Assembly (NCBI RefSeq): GCF_000002425.4
Contig: NC_037266.1
Span: 6,885,180-6,949,179, forward strand
DNA from: Physcomitrium patens
Lineage: Eukaryota; Streptophyta; Bryopsida; Funariales; Funariaceae
Direction of reading: 5' to 3'
DNA: 64,000 nt
Shown: in pieces, positions 12,221 to 24,801 of the stretch
Layout of the letters: every line of letters starts with the position of its first letter
Numbering within the stretch: the stretch's first letter is position 1
Made by a program: the position numbers and the translations under genes
Notes under the pieces: generated by a model
The model's database searches: none
Told to the model about the DNA's origin: nothing
What the model saw: only the letters and a program-made list of their open reading frames with translations

Positions 12221-14640
12221 TAAAAATCCAGTATTTTTTATTTTTTATTTTAGATTTTGGTGCCTATTTGTTTTTTTTCTAATAAATGATTTATTATATT
12301 TTATAGAATATTGTTAGTATAAATAGCTAGATTTATACATGTAAAAATCATAGATAGAAAACTTGTATCTTTTTAAGATGCCATCTATAAAACCTAACCA
12401 AAAAGAAATAATTATAAAAGGTCATAAAAGTTGATTAATATTTAATATTTTGAAATTTCCAATAAATTATATTATATATATATATATAAAATATTAAAAT
12501 GGATTAAATTTCTTCTTTTTTATCAAAAATATATATTGTATTTAAAATAAAAATAAAACCCTTTTAATTATTAGAACAAGGATATATATATATACCACAA
12601 AATATAGAGATATATTTTTTTATTTATAAAACACCAAGTGTACAATCATCCTATGACTTAATAAACACATTACATAGTCTAAGATTCATAATATTAAATG
12701 ATTAATTTTTAATTTTTTAATTAATAAAAAATTGGTTGGAATTTTATTTTATAGAATTATTAATATTAGATAATATGAATATAATATCTATTAATAGAAG
12801 ATCTTGCAAGCCATCAAACATTAAAACTATGTTATACATATCATAATTATAATCTTTCTTCTAAGACTTCCATATTATTTATGATTATTTTCTTATCATA
12901 TTTTTTCATAGGATTAATATCTTTGCTTCATTTTTTTTTGCATCTTATCCAACAAATTATTGTGAATTAGTTGTGTTTTATATGTGAATCCTTCCAACCT
13001 ACTTTTTAAATTTAATTTGTGTCGAACGAATAATTATCTTTAATTCTTACTTTTAAAAATTCTAAATGTTGACTTGTGGCAATCATATCTTATATAATTT
13101 TCTACAAAGCATTAATTGACTCATTTTTTTGACACTCATATGAATGTTAAACATTAGTTGGTTGTTACATTAATGGTTAGAATATAAATATTTTTTAGAA
13201 AATAAAATTCTTATCTTGTTGTCTTATACAATCACAACTAGGTTGACATGACTAAATGCATCTTCTCTAACTTTCTACCTCAATATGGTTAAATTTATAG
13301 GTATTAAAATGATGTATTAAAATTCTTTTGTTATTTTAATTTTACTATTAAAGATAGAAGCTCTAAAAGAATTAAGAAAAGATTTTGTTTCTTACTTTGT
13401 TTATTTGAACTCCAAAAGTATTAATCCTAATAAGTAATATATGTAAATATTGATTTGATAAATTTTTAATAAATAAAAATATATAAATTAAAAAACTATA
13501 AGTATCATTTAATATCAATACAAGTTTAATGCTTTTTTAATTTATCAGTTTAATTTCTTTATTTTATTTTATTAGATTTATTAAATATTATATATTATAT
13601 ATTATATAATAATAAAATATATAATTAAAAATTTAATAATAATGGAAAGTATAATCATGTAATTATTAATATATGTATTTTATAATTATGTAGCTGGATA
13701 TCTGAAGTCATAATATCATAACCAATATTTGAAATAGTTTCAAAAAAAGATTCAAGAAGACTACATAATAATTTTAGAGCATGTATTTCTTTTAGAATTT
13801 AAATGGTTTAAGATGTATATAAAAATTCTATTAAATTAAAATAAATTATTTTTTTGTGCTAACAAATATTTGATAAAATTTAAATGTATTATGATTATAT
13901 TTTACCTTTATTATTATAAATATTATTCTAATTACAATTAATTTTTTGAATAACACTTATGTACAATATAAATAAATTTTATCTTATTAATGTCTTTCTT
14001 GAGTATTAACTTGTGCTATTTGTGTGACCTATGGTGTCTGTCTTCTTAAGTGATAGCTAAAGCTTCTAATCTTATTTCTTTATTATTAGAGATACATATT
14101 TTTTACTTTTGGAAAATAAAGAAAAATTATTCTATAATTTTATTTATCTTTTTTTTATCTTTTTTAAACATCAGAGGGTCTATGCAAAACACCCATAAAC
14201 AATGTCAAAAATTATGGTTAAAATTCACATTACCAACCTCTGAATAGCAGCTTGTCATTTTTTGGTAGTTGAAGTTCATTGGAAACCTTGCTTTTTGATG
14301 TTTTATTGAAGAGAGGTTCAATCTCTTTGATTGTATTGTCCATATATCCAAAAAAAAAAAAAAAAATACAAACACAAAATCCCAAACAATAGTTGCATTA
14401 CTAAAAAAATGTCTTAATTGCAACAAATATTACATAATTTCAGAACTAATAAGAAGGTAATTGAAAAACATAGATACCAACTTGAACACACACTATGTTT
14501 TTTGCCTCATAAAATATCATATCCTACATGGAAGGAAAAAGTTATCCCTTTCTTCTACAAGAACTTAAATAAATGAAAGCTAGGTGGACCCAAAACAAAA
14601 AAAACTTCCTCTCCTCTGTGTAGAATATTCTTGTAAATTA

Positions 14641-17373
14641 TGTACTGCGAACTACAATTACAGTATTCAAGATGTCAAAAGAGTCTAAACTCACTGTGAT
14701 GGAATTGATCCGAAGCAGTATTCCCATTCCTTTTCCTCAATCGAGTGACATTTCCTGTAAAAAAATGAACTGATTCTGGTGGTGTCTCCAAAAGCAAGGA
14801 TGCAATCGCTGACTATCACCACCGTTTCTGCTACAGGGAGAATGAGGACCCAGTATCAAACAGTGGGTTTGTTTGTCATGCTGTTGTTTTGCTAAGTGAA
14901 TGTGGGACATCGAGGATGATGCATGGGCCCATGCTTTCAACCTTCGAGATCCAAGATCTGAAACTTCTTTAGCAAACTACAAACTCTTAATATGTTTATA
15001 TTTAGATGAATGTTAAGAATTGGTCGTAAGAGCTCATTAGAGTTTGGGTGTTCGAACACGAGCATGCCGAAACCTTGACCATCTAATAAAACGGTTTTTT
15101 CAGAAAGAGCTTTTAATATTTACTCCTATAGGATCTTGGAAATCATAGTGTTATCTCGTCTGAAAGTCCCTTATGGTGATATGAATTGAGCTGGAAATTC
15201 ATAGCACTGACAGTCTCACCTTGGCAGACCCTTGGACGATATGAGATGAGTATAATCAAGCAATAAAAGCAAGGCTCTGCAAAACTTTGCCAACATGCAC
15301 TGCAAAAGAGAACACAGAAGTCAAGCTTTCAACTCGCAACCAAACACCATATGTGCTGATGCGCATGAAGCAGTAGGTGATTTTAATTGGTGAAATGAGC
15401 GGGGAATTAGTAGCATAATCCTGAGTGCTATTGCGGAGGAACTACTTAAATAGAAAACTAAACGTTTAGTGTTCAAGTCTACATATTATTGGTAATCCTT
15501 GCTGTTTGGAACCTGCATTCTTTGTCTATCTCAACAGCGTTGTCGAACATACAATTGTTTTCACCAAACAAACCGTCCTCTTTTATAGTCCCTAAGTTAC
15601 AATAGTGATATGTAAGATCCAATTTCGAATTGCAACTGCTTCTAAGTATGTTCATAAGTGTTGCAGACTTGAGACTGCCCTGTTGCCCCAAGCTGCTCAC
15701 AGGAAAATTAGAACCAACGGACGCACATATTGCCACCACAAATGAGGACTGTACAGCGTTCGGCATGTTTCAAATGAACATTTCAAATGATCTACCCTAA
15801 GGTATCTTTAAAAGTCTCCACTGGTCAAATTAATCTTGACACAGAAAATGAAGGCACCAATTGAGTTTCTTTCACGTGTAAAATAACGTTCTTGTAACAC
15901 CCAAGAATTGAGGGGGTTAATGAAACTATCTTTGAGCATGCTATGGCAACATCAATGAATCTGGAAGATGACATTTAACAACTAATGTAAGATGTCGGTA
16001 TGATTATGAGGGTATGACTGGAGTGGCTATGAATCGCTTCAGTATATTGAAGTACGTTTTGTCAATTACTCCTGCTCAAGATTGCTGACGATTGCTCATC
16101 AGCAAAATGCTTGACTGCCTCAGTTTACTACAAATGTGCACCATTTTAATGAGCGACTTCATCAATCTAAGTGCGGTTCAGATTAAATATGTGCAAAAAG
16201 GTTCCTGTGAGAGTCGTACTGTTGAAGAATGATCGTTCCAGCAGGGCCAAGCCAAGAATTCATGAATTGGCCACTTTAGAACCTGTAGCCAAGAATAGCA
16301 ATGTCAACATGTGGCTCTAGAATCTGAATCCTCAAACCAATTGCGACTGTCCGTATTACAGAACAGCTATACAGCCTGGTACAGTGGGGCACCAAACATC
16401 CGACACAAGTACCATAATTAAAGCAATAAATGTTTCACAGAAATATCAACGTGCAATTTACGCCTGCTCACAAAGAGAATGCTGTGCAAGACATGGGTGA
16501 GGTGTAACTTTTTGCATTTAGAGAGAGAGCAAGAGATCCCCTCAAAATATCTGGCATGACTTAAGCTAGTATTTTCTACCTGCATCAAGATAGTATTTCC
16601 CCTTATTCTGTGGTGATCACAATTTCGAATTACTAAGCCCGAGGGAAGATTCAGGACTAACATTTCAATGGTTCTAACATTCTACGGACCAAGAGTATAA
16701 CCAAAAGCTTGCCTCTGTGGGGGCTAGGTAATGCCCACCGATCCTTTGCGGAAAGGTGACATCATTCCAGATATGCATGGCAGACTATTGATTGACCGAA
16801 TGTGTGACTTATAATAGTGATACTGGTGGAAAATAATTATGGAAGAAAACATTATATCCAAGAACCGCTTCATTCTACTAAGGAACGCCGCAAGAAGACC
16901 ACGGATTGAGTATTCTGTCCCTGAAAATGCCAAATCACTGGGCCAACGCTCTACTCCCCTTACCAAGAGAAAACATTAAGAGAGCGAAACCATCAAGAAC
17001 AATGACTCACAAACACGGAAAACGATCTTCCAGATTCAGAGAAGAATGTGATTGTAGATTTAGCATCAAATAGATCTTTCCTTTCGCTCTAGTTTCAGAT
17101 AATTGGAAAATCACGACTGTTTCCACTGATAACATGACATACGACTGACGAAGAGAATACGTTCAAAGGCATTATGAAGTAACATTGAAAAGCTTGAAGC
17201 ATGAATTCATGCCACTTTATTACAACGGATAAAGTGTTGCGCTTGTCTACACTCAAGTCATATGGCTACAAGAAAAGGAATGACATACCTCGTTACTAAC
17301 AACATTAGACGTCAGCTACAAGATGTTAAGAGAGAAGTGCGTGACTACTACGCTCCTAGGAGGAAAAAGGAAA
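14641..17373. other. GC-normal region downstream of the JMJ30-like exons; no exon proven
   Basis: This should hold the remaining exons of the minus-strand JMJ30-like gene. I looked on the minus strand for JmjC hallmarks (an HxD iron-binding motif in an HHDPHHN context, WWHYVRSL, LNAWFGP) and found none. Short minus-strand frames at 14737-14940, 15479-15766, 16418-16663 and 16724-16966 are not recognisable. The stretch is either UTR and intron DNA or a decayed gene end. Confidence 0.4.
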
Positions 17374-18299
17374 TCAGAAGTAGAGTCTCTTGTCGACTTC
17401 TCGTCGCGTTTTCGCCTCTTTAAACCTGCTCAGATGTATGTCATGCACATTCGGCGATACTCCTTGTGGATGACTTTCTTGGTGTAAACCAGTTGATGTC
17501 TCAGAGCCCTCCGTTGTACCTGTAGCTGCGATGATGCTGTGAAGTGAGCTATCGATATCAGCACGAAATAGTGGGCCTCCCATAATCACTCCGTGATCTA
17601 GAACTTGCAAGGCTTCTACTGCCCGGTTGGCACGGTGGTGGCATGATGCCAAAGACAAGCAGGAGAGAGAGAATGCGTCACGCCATACCACAGGCACATC
17701 TTTCCAAGGTCCTGCGTGTAACACCTCCCAAGCTAGTTCATAAGCAGCTTCTGCAGCATCCTCATCCGCTCCAAACCAGGCCTTCTCTGCAAGCCCCGCA
17801 AACACTACGCCCCCTTCATTGCGCACCTGTGATAATGGCAACCAACTTCAAAATGTCCATATCAAAGCATACAATACTCCATTCACTAACTTATTCTTTA
17901 CGAATGATATTGGGTCTACCACTGTAAGATCCTCGAACACAGTGATCCCTCTCACTGGTGAGGTCCTCAGATTTTCCAACACCATATCTTGTAAAACACG
18001 AAATCTGAAAACACACTATTTCGGTATGATTATAACAATTGCACCACCTCACTAACTCTGCACAACCTTCTCCTCAGTCAATAAATCTCATGCATCAAAA
18101 CCTGTTATCACAGAAGGCAATCGCTCTCACATTCACCGCTTTCAGAAAATAAAACAAAATCGCGAGGTCAAGGAAACAAAGGCAACCACACTCGTCATTT
18201 CAGTGGAATTGGACACCAGCAGAGGCAATCGCAACTAGGTCAACGTGCCCAGACCTGGGTGAGAAACGCGAGCACCTGCGATTCCGCAACGGGAGACAT
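17374..18299 (-). CDS. JMJ30/JMJD5-like protein, N-terminal exons only (possible truncated gene or pseudogene)
   Basis: Exon 1 is 18255-18299 (ATG at 18297-18299, 15 codons: MSPVAESQVLAFLTQ). A 428-bp GT-AG intron separates it from exon 2, which starts at 17826 (VRNEGGVVFAGLAEKAW). Exon 2 carries the block AWEVLHAGPWKDVPVVWRDA and then ALQVLDHGVIMGGPLFR. Both match the N-terminal helical region of plant JMJ30, the orthologue of JMJD5/KDM8 and a JmjC protein tied to the circadian clock. Exon 2 runs to a stop at 17374-17376, or it is spliced at CAG|GTTTAA near 17.43 kb after the residues DIHLS. The iron- and 2-oxoglutarate-binding JmjC domain that should follow was not found in the next 3 kb. 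Identity of the N-terminal block is strong. Function as a demethylase or hydroxylase is not supported by what is visible. Confidence 0.72.
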
Positions 18300-19960
18300 G
18301 GGCAAATTCTACAGCCGCTGACCTGCACTATCAGTCACCGGGCACGACCTCCTATGCTCCAAATGCAGCACCTCCTAATGCTTTCCCTCTGGCACAAATG
18401 GCTCTCAAAGCACCACACCATATCATTAGCACCGTCTACATAACACTTCCCGACGCACATGGAATCGACCCCGTCTCGTCTGTGGCTAGTCTGCGGATGG
18501 CACGCATGCATGACGCGTTTTAGATTGAGGTTCCTGTTGCCGCGACACTAGTGCTGCTTAATCTGAAGAGGCCTTCTGTTTCCACACCGCTTGTCTCTTG
18601 CCATGTAACTCACTGTCTAGGCCATGGCGGAATATCTGTCGTGCTCCAGCCTCATTATATGGGAAAGCTCGATGAGCTCCATCAAGTGGACCGGTGCAAC
18701 TTGCACCTGTCCAGATCTTTTGCCTCTTCCAGAATGGCGGTGCGGTCCCGCCTATTTGTTTGAATAAGCCAAAAATCTAAAAGCTTTTTCTGCCCATCGG
18801 ATCGTCTCCGCGGGCGCGAGGTTCGTGATCACAACAGAAGTGGATATATAGGAGATCCGAATCAGCTCATGGAACTCGCCTGCGACAGAGTTTCCAGATC
18901 CGTGCTCGGGTTAGTGAGCTTCGGGCACATGCATGCCCTGACCCCCAAGATCGCATGTGATTGCATGAATGTGCGGCTAGAATATGAGATATGACATTCA
19001 GACTACTCTTGACCCCTACTCTGGGTAAGATGACCTGTGCTCTTGGAACCCAGGTGGCGCATGTGCTGGAGTGACGCAGGGACGGACCTGCGCTACTTAT
19101 TGGACCCAACAGAATCAATGATGTTGCGGGAGGCATGCACACGGATTTGCACTGTTGTAGATGCAAGGGTAAGAATCCACTACAGTGCACGAAGGCGAGT
19201 GGGGAGGTGGGGAGGGGATAGTCTTCAAAGAGTCTTAGTTCTACCCGCAGTAATGCATGGCCCCACACTGCGCACCATCGCCAGTAGTGCGAGAATGCAG
19301 GCCGTCATAATGGGACCCATGTAGGGCCAACCCTGAACCAATGCAACCTTCAATCCTCCCTTTCCAAACCGAGAAAGATCGATATATATTTGCACCTTCC
19401 CTGCTCTACCTGGATATGTGACTATGTGGCAGCGGTGCCTCAAAATCCCACCCTCACTTCCCCAATGGGAACAGTTCTCCTGAGAAGCGGCGCTCACGAG
19501 GGTTGTCACCGCCGAGGATTAGCTCGGCACAGCTCAGCAGCAGGATGATGATGTCCCTCCTCCAAACTAGGCATTTAGTATATAACACTTTTGCTGAGGT
19601 GCTGGCAAATCTTCTGAGGCTAGTTCAGTTCTAGATTGTGCACCCCGTGCAGAGCAAACTAGACGTCATCACCGAGACTGAGGTTATGACGCGTTGACCT
19701 AGATTCGGCTCCATAAATGGGCTCTCCTGCTTGATGAAGAATTGCCTTTGATTGAAGCATAAAATAGTGGTGTTTCGTAGCTAATGGGGTTGTGAACTAT
19801 AAATGATGTGTTTTATTTTGACTTTTGAAAGGCTTTGACCTTGACTTGACTCTTTAGGGTATGGGCCTTGAAACCCCACTTCAGACTTTGGTATGCATGG
19901 ATTACCTTAGTGCAAAATTACTGGTCAATATGTATTCTCAAGATTGGGTATTTTGAGCTC
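18300..19960. other. GC-normal region upstream of the JMJ30-like exons
   Basis: The first few hundred bases probably contain the promoter and 5' UTR of the minus-strand JMJ30-like exons. Further out, overlapping frames at 18867-19268 (minus) and 19037-19324 (plus) have no recognisable similarity. A segment at about 19055-19168 is flanked by acceptor- and donor-like sites (cccag and GGTAAG), but its translation matches nothing I know. Confidence 0.35.
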
Positions 19961-19965
19961 TCTCT

Positions 19966-19999
<34 letters not shown>

Positions 20000-20052
20000 T
20001 GTATGTGTGTACGTGTGTATTCACTTATTTATTTATTTATTTATTTATTTAT

Positions 20053-20086
<34 letters not shown>

Positions 20087-20118
20087 TCTTACAAGGCATT
20101 GGTGTGTGTATATATATA
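19966..20118. repeat. Compound microsatellite: (TA)n, (TG)n-like, (TTTA)n, (CA)n, (TA)n
   Basis: (TA)n at about 19966-19996 is followed by a GT-rich run, TTTA units at 20027-20051, a short ACACAC run and a second (TA)n to about 20086. GT/TA dinucleotides continue to 20118. The open frame across it is low-complexity and not a gene. Confidence 0.93.
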
Positions 20119-21538
20119 ATACATATGTTGATAAACTGTGAATGTTTCTATTAGTTATGTAGACCAACTTCAAATAAAAAATCTTCTCAGTAGATACAAG
20201 TAAAGTTTGCTATTCTCTCCAAGTATTTTTTACATTATTTAATGTCATTGTAACTTAAATCTTCTTTTTTCTTAATGGACTTTTGAACATTTTAAAGAGC
20301 ATGTTTGTCTCAAGCATTATTTTTCTTCTTTTTCTCTTTTTTTATAATTATTCTTCTCTATATAAAATTTTATAAATATTTTTTGTATGGAATTTATAGT
20401 TAAGAATTTTTTTTAAAAAAAAAAAAAAAAACTTGAGATGATATAACTTGACAAAATATTTTTAGTTTCATTTTTTTTTTCTTCTTTTGAAATCAAATTT
20501 TCTGGTTCTTTGTTTGCAAATGATTCAAATTTTATTGCTCAAAATAACTCACATATATTAAAAAAGTAATATTAATGAGGCCCAAACACTATTTTTATCA
20601 CCCTACTACTTCTTAAGAACTTCATGGTAACATAAAAAGAATAAAAATTGAAAATGAACATTTTGAAATGAAAGTTTTAGTCTAATATACATATCTATTA
20701 CACTATATTATATTCTTATTTTTTTGTATGACTTGAGACACTCTTAGAATGATTTTTTTTTTTATGATTATAAAAAAATAAGAATTAAAAAGAGAAAAAT
20801 TATAAAAAACTTGTAAAATAGTTATTTAAAAGAATCTAGTATAATGATAAGAGTTAGTAATTTTTTATATTCTTTTATTAAATTACTCTTGGCATTTCCA
20901 TATAATCTAAAGTAATTCTAAGCGTTACATCCTAATATAAAAATTCATAGGATATTTATAAAAAAACTAAAATAAAACATACATATACCTAAAAATTAAC
21001 TATAAAATAAATTATAAAAACATATATTCTTAATTTATTTTTTTAGAAGAGTTATATAAAGTAGTATCTTATTAATTTTATATAATACGAAATAAATTAA
21101 AATTTTCAAATTTTTAGTTAAAAAATTGACTCTACAAAATACATGTTATTTTTGAGAGAGAGAGAAAAAAAAATTGAGCAGCCTACGTTTGTATGTAGTA
21201 TCAAAAAATCCTATTGGTTGGAGTAGTAGGGGGCACTCATTGCTAAGGTATACTGTGTTTTATTTTTATTTTTAATTGCAATTGTGAGAATAAACATTGC
21301 ATCACTTTCTTTTTAAATTGTAAGAAACATGTGTGTTATAGCAGTTATCAGAGTAAATGAAGCAACATGGTGCACCACAATTTGTAAAGTAGATATTAAA
21401 TTCAAAAATGTGATTTTAATGTATCTAATTCAGATAAATATTAATCACCTTCTAAAAATTACACATTGCATCTAATCTTGATCTTATCAATGTATAATGT
21501 TATAAAGACAATAGAATAGAATATTCAATAAAATTTTA

Positions 21539-21571
<33 letters not shown>

Positions 21572-21840
21572 TTCTTCTACTATCAACATATAATATGATA
21601 GAAATAGTTTAAAATAAAATAATTATCTTATTCAAAAAATACATTAGCAATAGCAAATTGGTCATATCATTTTTGTCACCACCTAAATTTGATCCTAACA
21701 CAACTTGTGAAAAGCAAATCACTTTTCTTGCCATATACATAAACATTTGCAAAACATTCTTTGTCTAAAAAAATCTTCTAACTCATATTCATAGAAAAAC
21801 AATGCCCCCTACCTGTTACACAAATTAAAAATCTCACACC
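20119..21840. other. AT-rich intergenic DNA, no genes seen
   Basis: Poly-A and poly-T runs and a (TA)n tract at 21541-21568 are present. No coding similarity was recognised. Confidence 0.5.
21541..21569. repeat. (TA)n microsatellite
   Basis: A pure run of about 14 TA units. Confidence 0.95.
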
Positions 21841-24801
21841 TATTGCACACACACAGCAAGCAGGAGCAGAACCCTTTGTCTACACTTGGCCATGTGGATG
21901 ATAACATGTGGGAGTATATTCATTTATTTGGAGGAAGTGATAAGTTGGGAAAGAGTGTTTGTGAAGAGCACGGAAAATGCAGGACAAAAGAACTCATGAC
22001 TGTGAAGTTGCATATCTGCCAGCAGTATATAAGCATATACTACTTTCTGTAGAGTTCTGGAATCCGACTGAACCAAAAGCTCTAAAACTTTCCATTTTTA
22101 AGTGTTTTGGGAAAGCAACATCGATAACCCATTGGCAGATAGAGAGGTAACAAGTCTAACGGTATATGTTTGTTTTTGGTGCAAGTCCTCTACGTATCAC
22201 TGTTTGACAATGAAGCATTGCAGCCTACAGTATCATTGGAGCAGTTGAAGAAGTAATTCTGGGATGATATGCTTGAAGGAGTGGCAGTTGAGAAGCTTCG
22301 CTTTAGCACCATATCTTGTTCGGTGAAGGTAAAATTGGGCTTCCTACGCGTGCAGCTAAAGACGGAGAATGTGGCATTTGCAAATATATAGTTTCCAATT
22401 CCCGTGGGATCTATCCTAACAGTTGTAGGCATGGTCATATTCGGAAAGTCATTGCTCCTTGCCTCCTTGCTCGGAGAGTTGTCAGAAGTCTTCGGAGTGG
22501 TAGCTGGGGTCCGAAGTAGTTCACTGTAGTGCGAGAATTGAATGCAGGGTGGTAATTTATTAGCCGTCACTCTACAGACAAAACTCACACCTTGGAACTG
22601 TTATGGCATGTACCCATTTTGATTCTCTCATTGTAAACTCCTAGTACAGACATGATCAAATAACTGTGCCAATGTTATTGCCATCTTTGCATCCACGTGT
22701 AGACTGATGAATATCATTGTGAGCTTAAGTTGTGTCTGATCATGTTGAGGTTTTCTCAGACGAATCAACCTTTCTACGGATGGTCGTGGTTTTCATCAAG
22801 TATTCATGCTAGTAGTAGCGAAGTCAATGCTGATTGTCGGCACAGAAATGCCTACTTTGGGGGTTAGCCGGAAGGATTATCATTCTTGCCACTCACCAAA
22901 TTGAATCCCTTTATGTTGCAAATACCTCAAGGCTGAATGTGGAGGTGTAATTGCGGCAGCAGTTCTTCTCATTTAGATTAGTTCTCAAGACTTGGTGTTA
23001 GCTGCGGGTTTCTAGGTAGCGTTTGAGTGGGGAACCGCCAAGTAACTCAATTCATACTGGTTCATATCGGTTTATTTAGTATTGACTGTCACATGCACCT
23101 CATGTGGAGTTTGTCACGCGGTTCTTGTGAGCCCCAAGACTTCACAAGATTTCTACCTCAGAATGCTGCCGCGTGTGTGTCGTGCTCTCATGGCCTTCTT
23201 TCACATTTCACCTGCGTGAAGAATTCGTTGTCGCATACGCGATTCTCTTACCTTCCATTATGAATGTATGCTGGACGCTCAATATTTGGTACAATTCTTC
23301 TTGTATTATGTAAACAAGACCACCATTCATAATTTATTATTGTAGTAAAACGCGTAAATACTTTCAGTTTCTCATCAACATTCTCTAATCCTTCTGTTAA
23401 CCAAGTGACTCGAGTTTCTATGAAGCGAGTTGTGTTGTTGGGTGTCTTTCAGGAATTATTCTAGTTTCTATTCAAATTTAAATTGTTCGCAGATTGCCGT
23501 TGATTGTTTGAGAATGAGCGTTTGCTCCTATGAAGGAAGCGAACCTTTCCCATCTATCTCCATGTGTTCTCTAATGTCGTTTATCTTCCTATTGTATTAT
23601 AGTCTTAGGCTATATATACTTCTCCTAATCAGATATGATTTGGCGCAGGCAACAACGGATATGATTGTGGGTTCTTTCTTCGGCGACATTTGATAGATGT
23701 CGAACTTATAATTTAATTTTGAAGAGTTGTCTTTGTTGTCAGTTTTAAAAACCTGAACATTCAACTGATCCTCAGAAGAAAAGAATGTGTGCATAGCGCT
23801 GAAGGTCCGTTTTAGTGTATCGAGAAAAAACTAGATTAAACATCCTTCAAGCCAATATGAACATAAAAGTGAGGTTCCCAAAACCAGTGCTAATTCGCAT
23901 TCTGTATTCCCTGCTGTGTAGGCCGATTTCAACATCATCAAGGGAGTTAACCTGATTGGATGCAGAGACGAAAATGATGTCTGGCATAACTCGAAGCTGT
24001 GTATTTAAGAATCATGAAACTATGGGTAACGGTAACTCACAACCCTCTATCTAGTTCAGTAACATTTTGTATGAATAGTTTTGAAGTCGTGCAACCGAAG
24101 TTGTGTTAACTAATCAACCTCATTATCGTATGCTGCTGGGATTACTACACGCTGAACTTCCTCTAAACCAGAGTCAGATATTTCTACATGTCTACCCTTC
24201 ATCGGTGAAGATCCTGTTGTCTGCGGGAAGCCACATATGTGTTAAGTTTCTTTGAGCGTAAACCTCATGAACACTAAATATATTGGATTGCGAGTTGGTG
24301 GGGATGCCTGTATCATTCAGTCTCCTGCTTGACACAACTTTGCATGTTCACTGCAGAATAAAATGGTTGCTATGGAACGCATCTCCCAATATCTCAATCT
24401 CCCTAGAGAAGCACCGGAGGTATAAATCTACACACAAACATGAAACACAAAGTCTTCAAACGTGATGTCCAGTTGTAGATTTGGGTGGACCGTAAGAATA
24501 CGTAAGAATGTTATACCGTGTCGCCAAATAATCTACGATATGGATGAATAATACCGTTCATCTATTTTCATTCATCCAGAAAACCGCAAACCTTGGAGGC
24601 GGTGCCTTCGCAGAAGGTGTTTCCGACGAAGGATCCATAAGAGTATGATCCCGCTCTACAGGCTTTGTGTTCTCGCTGAGTCGATTGATTTGCGTGTGTG
24701 TGGGTAGCGCTGGATTGGAATTGAAGCGAGAGCAAGATCAGTAGGGTGAAGTTGCGATTAGGGTTTCAGATTTGGAGATTTGCCATAGCTGAGTGGGCAA
24801 G
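21841..24801. other. GC-normal intergenic region upstream of RTF2
   Basis: No gene is recognised. The last 250 bp must contain the RTF2 promoter and 5' leader. An in-frame TGA at 24790-24792 precedes the RTF2 ATG. One 132-codon frame on the minus strand (22190-22588) is listed separately. Confidence 0.4.
22190..22588 (-). CDS. Unrecognised 132-codon open frame, doubtful
   Basis: The frame starts MSFVCRVTANKLPP and is rich in Ser, Thr, Asn and Phe, with scattered Cys. No family is recognised and there is no clear splice context. A plus-strand frame overlaps it (22316-22519). It is listed because it is the longest frame in this GC-normal stretch. It may be a non-coding coincidence. Confidence 0.15.
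   Translation of the reverse strand: MSFVCRVTANKLPPCIQFSHYSELLRTPATTPKTSDNSPSKEARSNDFPNMTMPTTVRIDPTGIGNYIFANATFSVFSCTRRKPNFTFTEQDMVLKRSFSTATPSSISSQNYFFNCSNDTVGCNASLSNSDT

Larger units (their letters stand above)
9901..14640. other. AT-rich intergenic DNA, no genes seen
   Basis: This is strongly AT-rich, with (TA)n tracts, A/T homopolymers, AAAT-type microsatellites and one three-copy tandem repeat, each listed separately where clear. No coding similarity was recognised on either strand. It is probably old, decayed transposon DNA. Confidence 0.5.

Noticed and set aside
16724..16966. Minus-strand frame with GVERWPSDL, considered as the start of a JmjC domain (which often has HWPA or RWPA)
   Set aside because: Only the WP pair fits. 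What follows does not match the expected residues in any frame, and no iron-binding motif lies downstream.
17643..18055. Plus-strand frames antisense to the JMJ30-like exon
   Set aside because: They are shadows of the minus-strand exon and its intron, with low-complexity His/Pro/Leu content and no family resemblance.
19868..20119. 83-codon plus-strand frame
   Set aside because: Mostly a translation of (TA)n, (TTTA)n and (CA)n microsatellite DNA.
24793..24801. Upstream start for RTF2 (extra codons before MVQ)
   Set aside because: That codon is GTG; the first ATG is at 24802 and a TGA lies in frame just before it.
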